Positions 1 through 21,509 of a stretch of 64,000 bases of DNA are shown piece after piece (positions within the stretch are counted from its first letter, which is position 1; each line of letters opens with the position of its first letter). A program made the position numbers and the translations under genes. The notes below the pieces were generated by a model that worked only from the letters and a program-made list of their open reading frames with translations, was not told the DNA's origin and did not search any database. This DNA is from Camellia lanceoleosa (lineage: Eukaryota; Streptophyta; Magnoliopsida; Ericales; Theaceae): the NCBI GenBank assembly GCA_025200525.1, contig CM045758.1, forward strand, positions 6,692,580-6,756,579, given 5' to 3'.

Positions 1-2661
1 TTTTGGATAAAATATAAATACATTTTTTGAGATTTGTTTAAAATACGAGTTACCCCTTGTGATTTAAAAAATTATAAATATCTTCTTATCAAAAATTTTT
101 ATTTAACAGACATTAACTGAAAAAGTGAAATTTTTAATTTTTCTCATATACAATAATAAAATTATTTGGATTATTAATTGAAATAAAATTTTAACATTAT
201 TAAAAACTGTTAATTAATTTGATAATTTATTAACAAAAGAGCTATTTGTTATGAAATTAAAAATCTTAGGGGGCATAATGTAATTTTCAAAACTATAAAA
301 CTAATTCAAAATTTAAATAAACTTCTAGGGTGTGTCTATAATTTACCTTCCACTTTTTTTTTTTTTTTTTTTGGGTAATCCAAATTTATGTTCACGATAA
401 GTCCCCCCAAAAAAGAAAAATAAGTCCCCCAAAAAACCCCCACCTTATGGGATCTAATTATTTAAAGAGTAAATTGCACTAATCTCTTTAGCCTCATTCT
501 ATCAATAACTTGTTAGTTATATGGATGAAAAAAAAATATATATATATATATATTATAATAACTTTTACATTAAAATTTATATATTACTTATGTTTATTCT
601 TGTGTCTACCTATTCTTTTTATTAGTTTCAGTCATTTTAGTTTTATTATAAAAAAAAAAAAGACATCAAATTTGTAATACTTGTATTTTTTCTAAGGGTA
701 AATATCAAGAATGATTAGTGTTATTTATTTCTACTTGAATCATTTGAATTCATTTTAATATGACCGTTTGAATTTGCCTAGCGTTTGACTCTCCTATATA
801 TGAAAAGTTAAGAAAATTCTCAACTAACAGCATAGAATGTTTCTAAAAAATTATTTTTCACAACACATTTAAAAAAAAAAAAAAAAGTGTATCTAACACA
901 AATATATATATATATAATATTTGTCATGTTAAACATATTTTGACATAAACGTGACTCCCATCATCCAAGTGTATGGATAGATGGTCATGAACAAATCTAC
1001 TAACTAAAATACTAAGATCTAGTCTAGGTTAGGCAAAAAATCTATTTTAAATAAATAATTTGATCTTCAATGTTTAGGATTAGGACCACATATATGCATT
1101 TATGGAACATAAGAGAAGTGACAAATTTGTCAAGTGTGGAACAAACTTTACAATAATATTTCCATTTTAGGCAAAACTACCTAAAACTGCAATTGCATAA
1201 GCAAACAAACCTCCTGCATTTGGGTTCTCCCCCAAACAAACCTACAAAGTTATTATTAATAGGATTAAAAAGTATGTATTACCACTAGGCTCTTGGGAAT
1301 CAAGAAGTGGGGTTTACTTCTTTATGAGTAGCCCAGGTGTCACACAACTTTTAACACTAACGTCATGATTATCATTTAAAGTTTCAATATTTCATTAGTA
1401 ACCGGCTTGAATTGTGTGATTCATTAAATGAATTCAGAAACTATTTCACATTTCATCCACATTTTCTCTTTTCAAATTTCTATCCAAATTCATAATTCAA
1501 ACATAGTCTAAATGATTAAGAAAAGTTTTAAAAAATTGTTACTTTGATTACTAATTTGTACATTCATAAGCAAATTTGAATGTTAAAGAGAGGCACTAGT
1601 GCAAATGGGAAATGTTTGGAGACGAATTATAAATAGTCAGCACTCACTTGTGCAAAACACAAATTATAATAGACGTAACAGAAAGAAGCAACAAATCCAG
1701 GAAACTTCATAGCAATTCCCTTCTCCTCCCCCCACTCTCCTCCAAAGTTCTTGTAGCAGTTCCTATCTCAATCAAAAGGATTATACCTCCACTACAAACC
1801 CAAACAACCACTATGTCCTTAAATTGATGAAAAATCAATAATAATAATAATAATGAAGATGTTGATATGTTTGTTGGGTAGAGATAGGAGCCATTTCTTG
1901 ATGCAATCTCTATGAATCAAGTCTGACAACAAAGGTCGATAGCCAAGAATCTTCTGTCTCCAAATCACTCTTAAGTTGCGTTCGGATTTATGAAATTGAA
2001 ATAAAAGGATTTAGCATTATTCCTGTTTTGGGGAAAAAAAAGAAGCTCAATTTAGATTTGATAGTTTAGATATAGATTTCAGTATTGAATTTGAGAGTAT
2101 TGCCATGTCATGATCAATGTAAAACTAGTCATTTGAATTCCTTCATTCATGCAAGGGATCTAGTTTTAAAATGGTCCTAATAAAATACTTCTCTTCTATG
2201 TCTAATTTATCTTCCCTGTTAGTTTCTCAATCTACCGATTATAGTTTGATATCTAATATTTTTATAAAATTCAACGTTAAATCTGTTCATTTGAAATCCT
2301 TCAATCTAAATAGAACCTGAATTTATTTGAGCAAGAGTCTTTATTTTTATTTATTTATTTATTTTTATGCATATGCACCCAAGCATTCCACAGTGCTTAC
2401 CAATTCAATAGCAGAGGTGACTCAGTTTGACTCAAATCTCCACTTTATTGAGTTTTGAACATATGATAAAACTAAAAGCCATGATATTTTACATGAACAT
2501 TTGACAAACAGGAAAAAAAACACAGTTTTTAAAGTTGGATGCAGAATCACACGACATGTTACAAAAACTTCTGAGATGATGGGAAGATTTATAATGTCAT
2601 TGAAGCTTGAACATCTTTATTACAGATGGAAATGACATGATGGTTATTCTTCATATTCATC
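1..2661. other. AT-rich intergenic DNA, no gene recognised
   Basis: No convincing coding exon is seen on either strand. The stretch is AT-rich with poly(A)/poly(T) runs and short TA repeats (about 535-552 and 902-917). A TATAAATAG motif at about 1629, followed by a CT-rich stretch near 1720-1745, looks like a plus-strand promoter and leader, but no long reading frame follows. The last roughly 50 bases are probably the 3' UTR of the minus-strand threonine aldolase gene. Confidence 0.6.
2616..2621 (-). terminator. Candidate poly(A) signal of the threonine aldolase gene
   Basis: The minus strand reads AATAAA about 40 bases past the TGA stop of the threonine aldolase gene. Position and motif fit a near-upstream polyadenylation element; the cleavage site itself cannot be seen. 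Confidence 0.45.
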
Positions 2662-5600
2662 TCACTTGCCACCATTTTCATCCGGGACTCCAGTTACAGC
2701 TTGCTGCAATTTTTAGATAAGATGAATGTCAGTGCCAGTTTTAATGAGTAACATGAACCCTCCAGATGTTTCAACTGAAAACATTAGTGGTGGGGTGTTG
2801 GAGGTAGTGGTGGTGGGGTGGGGTGTTGGAGGTAGCGGTGATGGTGATGGTGGTGGTCAGACTAGTATAGAAAAGGTTTTCCACTTTCAAAAGTGAAATT
2901 TTTTTTCCACTCAAATAAACTTGTTTTCCTTTAATCCTGAAAAAAAGATTTGTTGACTTTAATTTTCCATCATACTAAATTCTAGAAAATGCAAAAAATA
3001 TTTTTCAGAAAATGTTTTCTGTCAAAACAAACTGAGCATAAGATGAAAACCAGCTTGATAATTCATTACCTGAATGCACGACAAGGTGTATTGCACATCA
3101 CTTTCTGAAATTTGGTAGTGAAGGACAAGTCTAATTCTGCAACCATATAATACTTGCATTAAAAAAATTTTGTCAAAAATAAATAAATACTAACACTGAC
3201 CTTTTGTATTTATACAGTGTTCATGTATATTCGAGGGCTAAAATCCAAAAAAAAATGCTACCTATTATCCCATGTTTTATTAAGAAAAAAGAGGAAGTTG
3301 ATGGATTTTAAACAATTTTTTTTGCGGTAAAACACACCTGGATAAGCTCTCTGGTATCACAAGTATGCCATGTTGTTCCAAATTCTTGCAGAGTTTTAGG
3401 GCTGTAATATTTGTGCCCTCTAAAATATCAAAATATAACTGGTCATAAGAAAAGAAAAGTGAATTTAGAATTTGTTTATATTCTAAGAATGGAGAGTTAA
3501 GATTCACATTTGAATAGAAAAAGAACAAACAGCTCAAGTATATGTCGTAAACAGACTATGTGAGAACACAAATTCAATTGAAATAATCCAAAGTCAATCA
3601 TTCAACTAGCTAAGAAACAAAACTAACACATGCCATTGGAGATTTTTATTCCTCTCTTATTGTTTGGGGGAATTTGGATTCTCATCCATTGCTAATAATT
3701 GAGCCAAACATGTTGCAACAACCTATTACCCAGAAGCTGAATGGAATTGGGAAGGTCTCGAATGGGATTTGATCCCTAAAACTCGTGCATTTTGTGCAGC
3801 TCGAGTATGAAAATTTCTGCTGCCACACTGTTGGTCTTTACAACGTTTAAACTAGAAAATATGAATTGAATTCTAATCTCGGTCCCAGAAAGATTAAATG
3901 GAGGGGGAAAACATATATTAACCAAACAAACTACTTATTCTACATTGTATGTTACCATATGTCAATTTCAGGTTACTTACTATGTTGGTCTCCACTGAAT
4001 TGACATCCACTTTTAGTCCTTCAATTCTATTCAGTCCTTCTGAAAACCAAATTTATAAAAATGTAAAAGAGAAACATAAAAAAACATGAATTTATGGGTC
4101 TGCCACTGTATGTGTATGATAATGTATTAAAAAGGAGAAAAAATTTACGCGCTAAAAACTTAGCATTGTTGTGATCATTCTCGAGCTTTCCAACATTCTC
4201 TTGCACTGCAACTAAAGCAGCAGCGCAAAGGACTCCAACTTGTCTCATCCCACCACCTAAGGTCTTCCTTAGAATCTTTGCCTACAAAACCATCAAAAAA
4301 AAAGAAGAAGAAGAAAAAAGAGAGAGAGATAGGTATCAAGTTTCTACAATGAGAGAAAAACAGAATTCTTAATTGTTGCAAAAATATCAGTAATACCCTA
4401 GTAATAAAATCTTTTGAACCAACAATGACAGTTCCAGCTGGAGCGCCCAATCCTTTTGATAGACATACCTGGATTACATAATGTGAAATAATGTAATATA
4501 ACAAAATAGAGAAGATAACTTGTTCAATTATGTAATTTAATTTTCTTCATGCCAGCTTCAAATAAAAAAACAGGTCCAACTAAGAACTAAGGCCTCGTTT
4601 GGAAAGCGACCTATTTAGCCAAAAATCCAAAAAGTCACTAAAAAAACCAAAAATCCAACAACCCATACCAAAAAGTCAAAAATTCTCTTTTCTCTCTACT
4701 TTTTGCACATCTTTTCGTAAAAAGCCAAAAAGTCATTCCAAACATACTAGTTTTTTTTAACTCATATTTTAGCCAAATAACCAAAAAGTTATTAAATTAG
4801 CCTGATCCCAAACGAGGCCTAAGTTGTAAAAACACAAGACCAAAATATATATATAACTTAGAATGTCAGTCACCATGTAACCCTACCGAAACTGAATCAG
4901 CAGCCTGCACAAGCCTATGAACGGGAATGCCAAGTGCCTGGAGAACAAATTTAATCAAGTTAAAAACTTGGGCATCCTTTCATAGATGTATTTATTAATA
5001 AATATAGTGAAGTACAGAACTCAAAATAATCATGGATGAATCATGAGTCTAACTCTCCCCTGAGTCTCAAAAAATTATGTAAGTTTTGACACCGGATGGA
5101 AATGAAATTGTTCAAATTTAACTCAAACCATAATTGTAAAACACAAGCAGACAACATGAAACACATTCGTATCAAATCTCACCAAGGTGGTAGTAGATTT
5201 ATCTATGGAATGAGAATCACTCCAATGACATAAAAAACAGAAGGAAATAATTTAATTTCCCTATCTTGTTTAGAAATTTCCATCTTTAATGTGGCCACTT
5301 CAATTACAACCATTTCAACCTCCTATGCCATGCAAACTACAATAAAGACCTTCAATATTTGGATCCCTTTAGTTAAAAACACTGGAGTCAATGTACACGA
5401 ATATTAGTCAACATACAAACTGCTAGATTATCGTGATTATAGTTCTTTAGCAAGTTAATTCTTGATACCAAAAATTAAAGTACTGCACTTCAATCCAAAT
5501 AAACTTGTTGCTAATGTACAACAACAAAAATGTTCAAACACCTCCAAATTAAAAAGGTCGCAGGTGTTGGTAACCATGAGAAAGTAAAAAAGTTTCAATC

Positions 5601-6758
5601 AAGTTTCCACGATATTAACCTATTGTAGCACTCCCCCTTGCCATCATAAATGCATTCAGTAGTGCAAATTTTCTTCAATTCAAAATCCTCAAAAAACAAA
5701 TGGTTTCTTAGTTTCCTCGAACAGTTCCAACATAAAGCACTAAAATCTAACTACATAAGCAATCATTCTTCTAAATATCTCTCTTTACTGACCAGTGAAC
5801 ACCATAATTTATAGCATACAACTGTATAATGACAACTAGAAGGTTGGAAATATTTTTACTCACAACTGATGCATTAAATATACGGGCGCCATCGATGTGA
5901 AGTTTCAGCCCATGCTTCTTTGCTAGCTCCCCAACTTTGTCTATATACTCTACAGGAAGGCATTTACCACCACAGCTGCATTTAGTAAGATACCACCAGT
6001 AAGCATTGCATTAGACATGGGACAGGTCCATCAGAAGGTCCCTTGCTTAACCTCCTCTTTTCTTTTTCTATCTACTTGATTTATCCAAGTGGAGGAGAGC
6101 AAGGCATTGATTTAGTAGATCAGGTGCTTTCTTATTCAGTTGTGATATCAGTTCACGTCTTACTGATAATAATTGTATTAAAAAAAAAAAAAAAAAATCC
6201 AAATGGAGCCTTAAGTGGCAAGCTTATTAGAAGTGAATATGATCAAACGATTCAAACCATGCTTCTAATTCTCCATCAAAATTTCAAATGCATTCATGAA
6301 GACACAAGTACTCACTTTGCATGCGTGGTTTCCAAGCAGATAAGCCTAGTAGTTGGGTAACAAATTTCCAATTTAGGGTCTCTAATGGCAGCTTCAATGA
6401 GATCAATATCCATTGTCCCATCTCTGTTATTCTTCACTGTCCTTGGATGTACACCTCCAATTGTGGAAATGCCTCCATTCTCATAGATGTGGATATGAGA
6501 ATTGTCTCCAAGAATGACTTCACTACCCCTAACCACACAATGAACAAGCACACTGATTAGGTTACCCATAGTCCCCGAAGGGACAAAAAGGGCCGCTTCC
6601 TTGCCTGTGATTGTTGCCAACTCTGTTTCAAGGCGAAAGGCCGTTGGGTCACAACCCAGTACATCATCATCAACTTCAGCATTTGCCATTGCTGCCCTCA
6701 TTGCTTGACTTGGTTTGGTCACTGTGTCGGAGCGGAGATCCACCGTTCTGGTCACCAT
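2662..6758 (-). CDS. THA1: Low-specificity L-threonine aldolase (9 coding exons)
   Basis: PLP enzyme of the fold-type I aminotransferase class that splits L-threonine (or allo-threonine) to glycine and acetaldehyde; plant members are probably cytosolic. Exons read from the minus strand: 6758-6316, 5975-5864, 4937-4887, 4468-4397, 4281-4149, 4039-3981, 3438-3338, 3136-3070, 2703-2662. All introns are GT-AG and phases match, giving 1080 nt (359 aa plus TGA), the usual length of Arabidopsis THA1/THA2. The protein starts [13 protein letters not shown]. It has the family blocks [33 protein letters not shown] (PLP-ring aspartate) and [10 protein letters not shown], whose lysine is the expected PLP Schiff-base residue. 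It ends DENGGK. THA1 versus THA2 orthology cannot be settled here. The large introns carry a MITE and, upstream of the ATG, a SINE/MITE composite. No frame break is seen, so it looks functional. Confidence 0.93.
2786..2858 (+). repeat. G-rich GGTGG low-complexity tract in THA intron 8
   Basis: The plus strand carries many short G runs (GGGG, GGTGG, GGTGTTGGAGGTAG repeated twice) inside intron 8 of the threonine aldolase gene. It is the template strand, so the pre-mRNA is C-rich here. It could form a G-quadruplex in DNA; no function is implied by sequence. Confidence 0.6.
4591..4819. mobile_element. Tourist-like MITE (PIF/Harbinger type) in THA intron 3
   Basis: A 229-bp foldback element begins GGCCTCGTTTGG and ends with its inverse complement CCAAACGAGGCC. 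It is flanked by TAA on both sides (4588-4590 and 4820-4822). A three-base TWA target duplication and a GGCCT-GTTTGG terminus are typical of PIF/Harbinger-derived Tourist MITEs. The interior is AT-rich with repeated AAAAAGTCA motifs and has no coding capacity. A diverged relative lies at 10292-10706. Confidence 0.8.
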
Positions 6759-7477
6759 TTTTGCTGAATTTAAACTAGAAAATACACCAACAAATAAGAA
6801 AATTAATGAAGCCGCCTAAGAACATAGAATTCAGTCACAAAACCATAGACAGTTTTCAAAAGTGGGACCACTAATGAATCCTGTAAAATGTCGAGTTCAT
6901 TCATGTGCATATTATTAGAACTTTACTATTCACGGTTCGATTCGTATGATTGGATAGGAGTTTCAACCAAGAAGATTTGATTTGTGTTGTTGAATCTTAA
7001 ATTAAGTAAATTGCAGGATTCACTTGCGATTCACTATGATTTGCTACGATTCATGCAATTCATTGCATAATGTATGATATAACATTGTTTTCGCAAAATA
7101 TAAAAATAGATCAATTAATTATATTGATATACATGCTTTTATATGTAGATTCATATCTTTATAAATAATACTTGTGTATATTTTTATATATAATATACAC
7201 ATAAAAAATTATATATTTTGTTAAATAAAGTAAATTTTACTATTTTCCACACAATTCACAAATCACTATTCACTATTTTAGCATAAGGATTCACCATTGG
7301 ATTTGCAATTTGATAACAATGTTCATATATATATACACACGTGTATTCTGTCTTCATTTTGTGTTTTTTTTTGATTTCTGTGTACAGAGTAGAACTATTA
7401 ATAAAAATTGATCAAAGTGATTACAGATAAAGTAAATGACTAAAAAAATGAATTAAAACATCATATTGAATTAATCT

Positions 7478-7880
7478 TTAAGACCATCTTTAATCCTTCA
7501 TCATCATATCTTTCATCAAATTTAAATTTAATGAAAAACTAATGAAAATGGTACTCCAACCGTTTCATCAGTTTGGTATCAAATGAAAGAAGCAGTACTT
7601 TTTTTTTTTTCATTAAATGAATAGAGCATTTATTCTTTTATCAAATTTGTAGGTGACTGTTGGGTCAGACGTCCGCCCGGACATCCTTAGGTGACTGTTC
7701 GGTCAGACATCTGCCGGACATCCTCCTGGACAATCAATTTTGAAATGAATTTGATGAAAATTTACTCTAGACGGATGACTGGCCAGATTTGATGAAAAGG
7801 TTGGAGCGCATAGTATCAAATCAAACTTTTACTCAAATTTAATGAAATATCTGATGATGAAGGATTGGAGGTGCTCTAAG
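7478..7880. mobile_element. MITE with about 50-bp terminal inverted repeats
   Basis: The left end (about 7478-7535) contains AATCCTTCATCATCATATCT. The right end (about 7832-7880) reads, on the opposite strand, AATCCTTCATCATCAGATAT, with matching CATCAAATTTAA/CATTAAATTTGA further in. The termini resemble the AGAGCACCTCCAATCC ends of hAT-type MITEs. There is no coding capacity. The target duplication is unclear because the left edge is shared with the 18-bp direct repeat that flanks the adjacent SINE-like unit. Confidence 0.65.
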
Positions 7881-8050
7881 GGTGACCATTGGTTTAATGG
7901 TAATAACTTGAGGTTATCAGTTAAAAAAAAAAAAAAAAAAAAAAAAAATTCAGGTTATGGATTCAAGTCAGGAGCAACCATTTTATCCACCATGCCAAAA
8001 GCTAATTGTATAGCCAATCTTTCTCCACTAATTGTGCGTTGTTTTTTTTT
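7881..8050 (+). mobile_element. SINE-like tRNA-derived retroposon with internal poly(A) and T-rich tail
   Basis: It starts GGTGACCATTGGTTTAATGG (A-box-like TGGTTTAATGGTAA), carries GGATTCAAGTC (B-box-like), and ends GTTGTTTTTTTTT. A long poly(A) run (about 7921-7948) separates the two boxes, probably an expanded microsatellite. An 18-bp repeat ATTGAATTAATCTTTAAG directly follows the tail (8051-8068), and its twin lies at 7465-7482, left of the MITE. This fits a SINE target duplication later split by the MITE. Family assignment is uncertain. Confidence 0.5.
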
Positions 8051-8111
8051 ATTGAATTAATCTTTAAGGAAATTAAAAATCCAATGCTGAGCCTGAGAGA
8101 GATGCTCATAC

Positions 8112-8165
8112 CTCTTGCAAGCTATTCTTCACTATCACTGCCTCCTTCACTGAAGTTTCGGACAA
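8112..8165 (-). other. Possible non-coding 5' UTR exon of THA1
   Basis: The minus strand shows GTGCGCAG|TTGTCC (acceptor) at 8165 and TTGCAAGAG|GTATGAG (donor) at 8112, bounding a 54-base stretch without the AT-richness of its surroundings. A (CT)21 run on the same strand lies about 120 bases upstream, a frequent feature of plant leaders and core promoters. Inference from splice motifs. Confidence 0.35.
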
Positions 8166-8284
8166 CTGCGCACAAAACCCACAAAATTTTCAACAAAATC
8201 AAACAGGTTGCGTTGAAAAACAGTTAACAAGAAACGAAAATCAACCACACGCAGAACCCAAAAAAAGAAAATTCTTAGTATCTT

Positions 8285-8288
<4 letters not shown>

Positions 8289-8330
<42 letters not shown>
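8289..8330. repeat. (AG)21 microsatellite
   Basis: Uninterrupted AG dinucleotide run of 42 bases; on the minus strand it is a (CT)n tract upstream of the threonine aldolase gene, in a position compatible with promoter or leader. Confidence 0.95.
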
Positions 8331-8332
<2 letters not shown>

Positions 8333-9041
8333 GTAAACATGAACAAAACACAATCCATTACATGAAGAAATTTTGGAATTCTAAACCCCAAATGCAACCC
8401 AGTTTATCTTCGTAATTCAATTTCAATCGATTTGTGGGTTGTACACTGAACCGAGAGAAAAAACAGTCCAAGAGTCCAAAACCCACTGACGTGACATGCC
8501 TCCATAACGAATGATTGATTTTATAAATAAATAAATAAGCTTCTTGTTTTTCTCTTGCTTGTCACTTCCTGGGAAAATTTTATTCTTACACATTTATTTA
8601 TTATATCCGTACATATATTTAATAAAATTTTATTTTAATAACAATTACACTTTAAAATAAAATAATTATAATAAACATCAAAAATACATATTTAAAATTA
8701 TACTCCAATCTTCTCTATACACATCTTTAAAAAAAAAAAAAAAAACTCAATGCACATCTTTAATAAAAAGACTCCTAATTTAAAAGGTAAAAGATGATTA
8801 ATCTTCTTGTTGTATCAAGAATCAAAAATTATACAGCAGTTCAAACTCAGATTGTTGTTTTCTATCTAACACATCAAAAATCTCTTTCAAATCTCTTTCT
8901 TCCTCTTCACCTACTCTGTGTAGTGGTTACAACTACTTTTATTTTTTTCTTTTCACCTCTTGTTTTGGTAAAGCCAAGTTATCATACTTAAACACTCTGA
9001 TCTTATCAAGCATTGCAGTGATGATTGACGCCAAAAACATT
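8331..9041. other. Intergenic DNA upstream of THA1
   Basis: AT-rich sequence with poly(A) and TTTATTTA-type runs. It probably contains the minus-strand promoter of the threonine aldolase gene near its left edge. No coding exon is recognised on either strand. Confidence 0.5.
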
Positions 9042-9766
9042 GGGTATGTTTGGTTTGATTTTGGAAGAGTAATTTTTAAAAATTGTTTTGGAGAGAGAAT
9101 TTAGAATTTTTTTTGATTTATTTGGTTGTGTATTTTGAAAGTAGTTTTGGAGTTTGGGAGTTTGGAATGATTTGATATTTTGTTATAATTGAGTAGATGT
9201 ATGTGAGAGAAAAAATGATTGAAAATGAGAGAGGAGAGAGAAAAAGTGATTGATTAATAGGTAAGAGAGAGAAAGTATAACCTAAGGGTGGGTGGCATTG
9301 TGGTTAAGGCTTAGGGTTTAGGCCCCAAGGTCACATGTTCAATTCCTCTCTCCCTTGGGCCAATCTCCTGGACGAAGCATTGTTGGTTAGGAGGTTGGAC
9401 CTCACAGCATTTGGTGTGGGTTCAATGCTCCCCCGCTGTGCGAGCCCTGACTTAAGCGGAGCTTGTCTTGGGAGGTCGGGGCAAATTCCCAGGTTATGGT
9501 CTCCTCGCTCGAAATGAGGAGTCGGGGCAAATTTCCAGGTTATAGTCTCCTCGCTCGAAACGACTAACAGGATACCTTGGTGATTTCTGCAAGGGGCGCT
9601 GCCTTGGACCTGCGGGAGAGTAAGGAGGATTTTCCTGTAATAAAAAAAAAAAAGAAAAAAGTGATTTTGAAAATTATTTTGAAAAATTTACAAACCAAAC
9701 AAATTTTAATTTTAAATTTTTTTTTTTTCCCCAAAATCACTCTAGAAATTCAAACCAAACATACCC
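9042..9766. mobile_element. Foldback element with TIR GGGTATGTTTGGTTTGA, disrupted by a SINE-like unit
   Basis: The left end GGGTATGTTTGGTTTGA (9042-9058) is matched by its exact inverse complement TCAAACCAAACATACCC at the right end (9750-9766). Subterminal parts also pair (GATTTTGGAAGAG versus CCAAAATCACTCTAG). The interior is GAGAGA-rich and AT-rich without coding capacity, and roughly half of its length is a separate GC-richer unit at 9284-9660. No clear target duplication is visible. Confidence 0.65.
9284..9660 (+). mobile_element. tRNA-type SINE nested in the foldback element
   Basis: A GC-richer, roughly 375-bp unit has an A-box-like GTGGCATTGTGGTTAAGGC near its 5' end, a B-box-like TGTTCAATTCC about 45 bases later, and an A-rich tail (GTAATAAAAAAAAAAAAG). 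It contains a duplicated internal motif, GTCGGGGCAAATT followed by CCAGGTTAT and CTCCTCGCTCGAAA, at 9474-9515 and 9522-9560. The layout fits a plant SINE transcribed by RNA polymerase III. The target duplication is not clear. Confidence 0.6.
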
Positions 9767-10291
9767 ATAGTATTTATACTGCTTACGAATACCATGCAAC
9801 AATCATTCAGATGATCTAGAATTCTTCTAGTATAAGAGTGATTTTAAACTATATAAATTTCAATTTAGGAATTTAGTAACATTAAAGCAACATAGAATTG
9901 ACGGAATTATGACGAAAAGAATAAGGGGGCTTTCATGGGAATGGAGGGAATTCATTGTTTCTTCATTGTTTTTTCAATGGATCATTTTCATACATCAGGT
10001 GTGTGAAATACGGCTTTCAACCGAATGGGTGAAGGTGTGTAGAAAGAGGGTTTAGGTGGTGTACGTACAAAGATATAAATTAGGGTATAATTGGAACATA
10101 AAATGTGTGAAATAAAAAAAATAATCAATAACCAAATTAATAAGTGTGTGCACTGAGAAATTATGTGTACTGAGGTAGATAAGTGTGTGAAAATAAAATT
10201 TTCCTCACTTCTTGCCCTTTTGATTCTTCTCTTACTTTGCTCTTTTGGTAGGGCCTCAAAAATGAAATATGTAGCGTAAATTCAAAATTTA

Positions 10292-10706
10292 GACCTTGTT
10301 TGACAAATGACTGTTTTAGCTCAAAAATTTAAAAATTATTAAAAAAATCAAAAAGTCAACAACTTATACTAAAAGGTCAAAGATTTCATTTTCTTTTTAT
10401 TTTTTGCACATCTTTTCATAAAAAGTCAAAAAGTCATCCCAAACATACTAGGGTTGGTTTGGGATGTTCTAAAAAAGTACACTTTTTGACTTATTGGTAG
10501 ATTTGGGTTGGGTTTAGGTTGGGTTTGATGTGATGTGTTAGAGAGGTGATGTGATTTAAATAAGATGATGTGACTTAAATAAGATAGTGACTTTTTGACT
10601 TTTTGGCTTATTTAGTACATGCCAAACTAGCCCTAAGTTTTTTTTATCTCATATTTTAACTAAAAAATCAAAAAGTTACTAAAATAACCTGTTCTCAAAC
10701 AAAGCC
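10292..10706. mobile_element. Second copy of the THA-intron MITE family, split by another MITE
   Basis: The left part (GACCTTGTTTGACAAATGACTG, then repeated AAAAAGTCA words) and the right part (AACTAAAAAATCAAAAAGTTAC to CTCAAACAAAGCC) align with the left and right halves of the MITE at 4591-4819. The halves are separated by the insertion at 10451-10633. Its target duplication is eroded. Confidence 0.65.
10451..10633. mobile_element. 183-bp MITE nested in the 10292-10706 MITE
   Basis: It starts GGGTTGGTTTGGGA and ends TGCCAAACTAGCCC (inverse GGGCTAGTTTGGCA), an imperfect terminal inverted repeat. Removing it restores the sequence around the same point of the 4591-4819 copy (AACATACTA...GTTTTTTTT). 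The duplicated target is at least TA. The interior has repeated TGATGTGATTTAAATAAGAT words. Confidence 0.65.
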
Positions 10707-11709
10707 AATGTTAATCACATACAAAATAATACCAAGTCTAATTTACAAATTTTATTTTTTAATGACTTTTTAAATAATTTATCCAAAAGTAAAGTTATTT
10801 GATTAATCGAGGTCGAATACAACTAATTTGTTTAAATGATATGTTTGGTTAAATACTACTCAATAAATCAAGTTTGGCTAAATACTATTCAATAAATCAA
10901 GTTTGTATCACTTCTAATTCGAAATTCAAACCCAAAAACAGAAACTCCTAAACTATTATTTATGATGAAAATAAATTCTATTTCTTATTGTTAGAATCTA
11001 CCTAAAAGATGACTTGATTGTCAATTACTTAAATAAATTTGAATAATATAAACAATGATTATCCATATATCACAAAAAATAGTCCAATTCAGTAAGAAAA
11101 CCTTACTTACCCTGGGTGGGCTAATATAGAGGTTTTACACCCCCAGTATGGCTGCCATTATGTACAACTATATAAAGTCAATAACGCCACTATAAAAGCC
11201 CCAAATACAAAATGCAGGACTCCATGCAAAAGAGTGGCTCAACAGTGTATTCTTCAAAAAGAACATGCTATATATTACAGTTCCTGAATGTGATGACATT
11301 TATACCAAACACATCAAGATGAATAATGCTTTGTTAGACCAAATCGCAGAACAAGACCGGACTCATCTTGCCTCGGCTATCATTAATCCTCTGTTAGGAC
11401 CCCGCAAACCTAAGGCCAATAATAACCAATAATGTGGTTGGCATTGGGATAAAATCTCAGGCGTGCAAGCCATTTTCCTATCAAGATTTGTCTCTTTTTC
11501 CAGAGATTCCACAAACCGGATGAATACATCTCCTTGTTCTCGCATTAAAAAATCAGCAATAGAAGGAGACAACAGAATGCAAACAGTAATTCCAACAGCA
11601 TCAGAGAGCAGCCCCAAGCAGCACAATCAAGAACAAGCAAGGGCACTAGAAGAATATGGTCTTTCATCAGCATCCAAAGTTTATTCGAACTTTTTTGACA
11701 GAAAGTTTT
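10707..11709. other. Intergenic DNA and CDC5 3' UTR
   Basis: AT-rich spacer up to about 11190, then less AT-rich sequence that probably holds the CDC5 3' UTR on the minus strand. An 87-codon open frame at 11363-11626 (minus) lies directly downstream of the CDC5 stop; it has no recognised domain and is treated as UTR. Confidence 0.5.

Positions 11710-21509
<9,800 letters not shown>

Larger units (their letters stand above)
6770..8111 (-). other. Probable 5' UTR intron of THA1, filled with small transposons
   Basis: On the minus strand, an acceptor-like TTTAAATTCAG lies ten bases before the ATG, and a donor-like GAG|GTATGAG lies at 8112/8111. Between them are an AT-rich stretch (6790-7460) with repeated GATTCA-type words and the SINE/MITE composite at 7465-8068. 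This is an inference from splice motifs only; a transcript would be decisive. Confidence 0.4.

Noticed and set aside
6321..6560. Plus-strand 79-codon frame
   Set aside because: Shadow of threonine aldolase exon 1.
8147..8353. Frame with repeated Leu-Ser
   Set aside because: Translation of the (AG)21 microsatellite.
11363..11626. 87-codon minus-strand frame as a separate small gene
   Set aside because: It follows the CDC5 stop closely, has no recognised domain and lies where the CDC5 3' UTR is expected.
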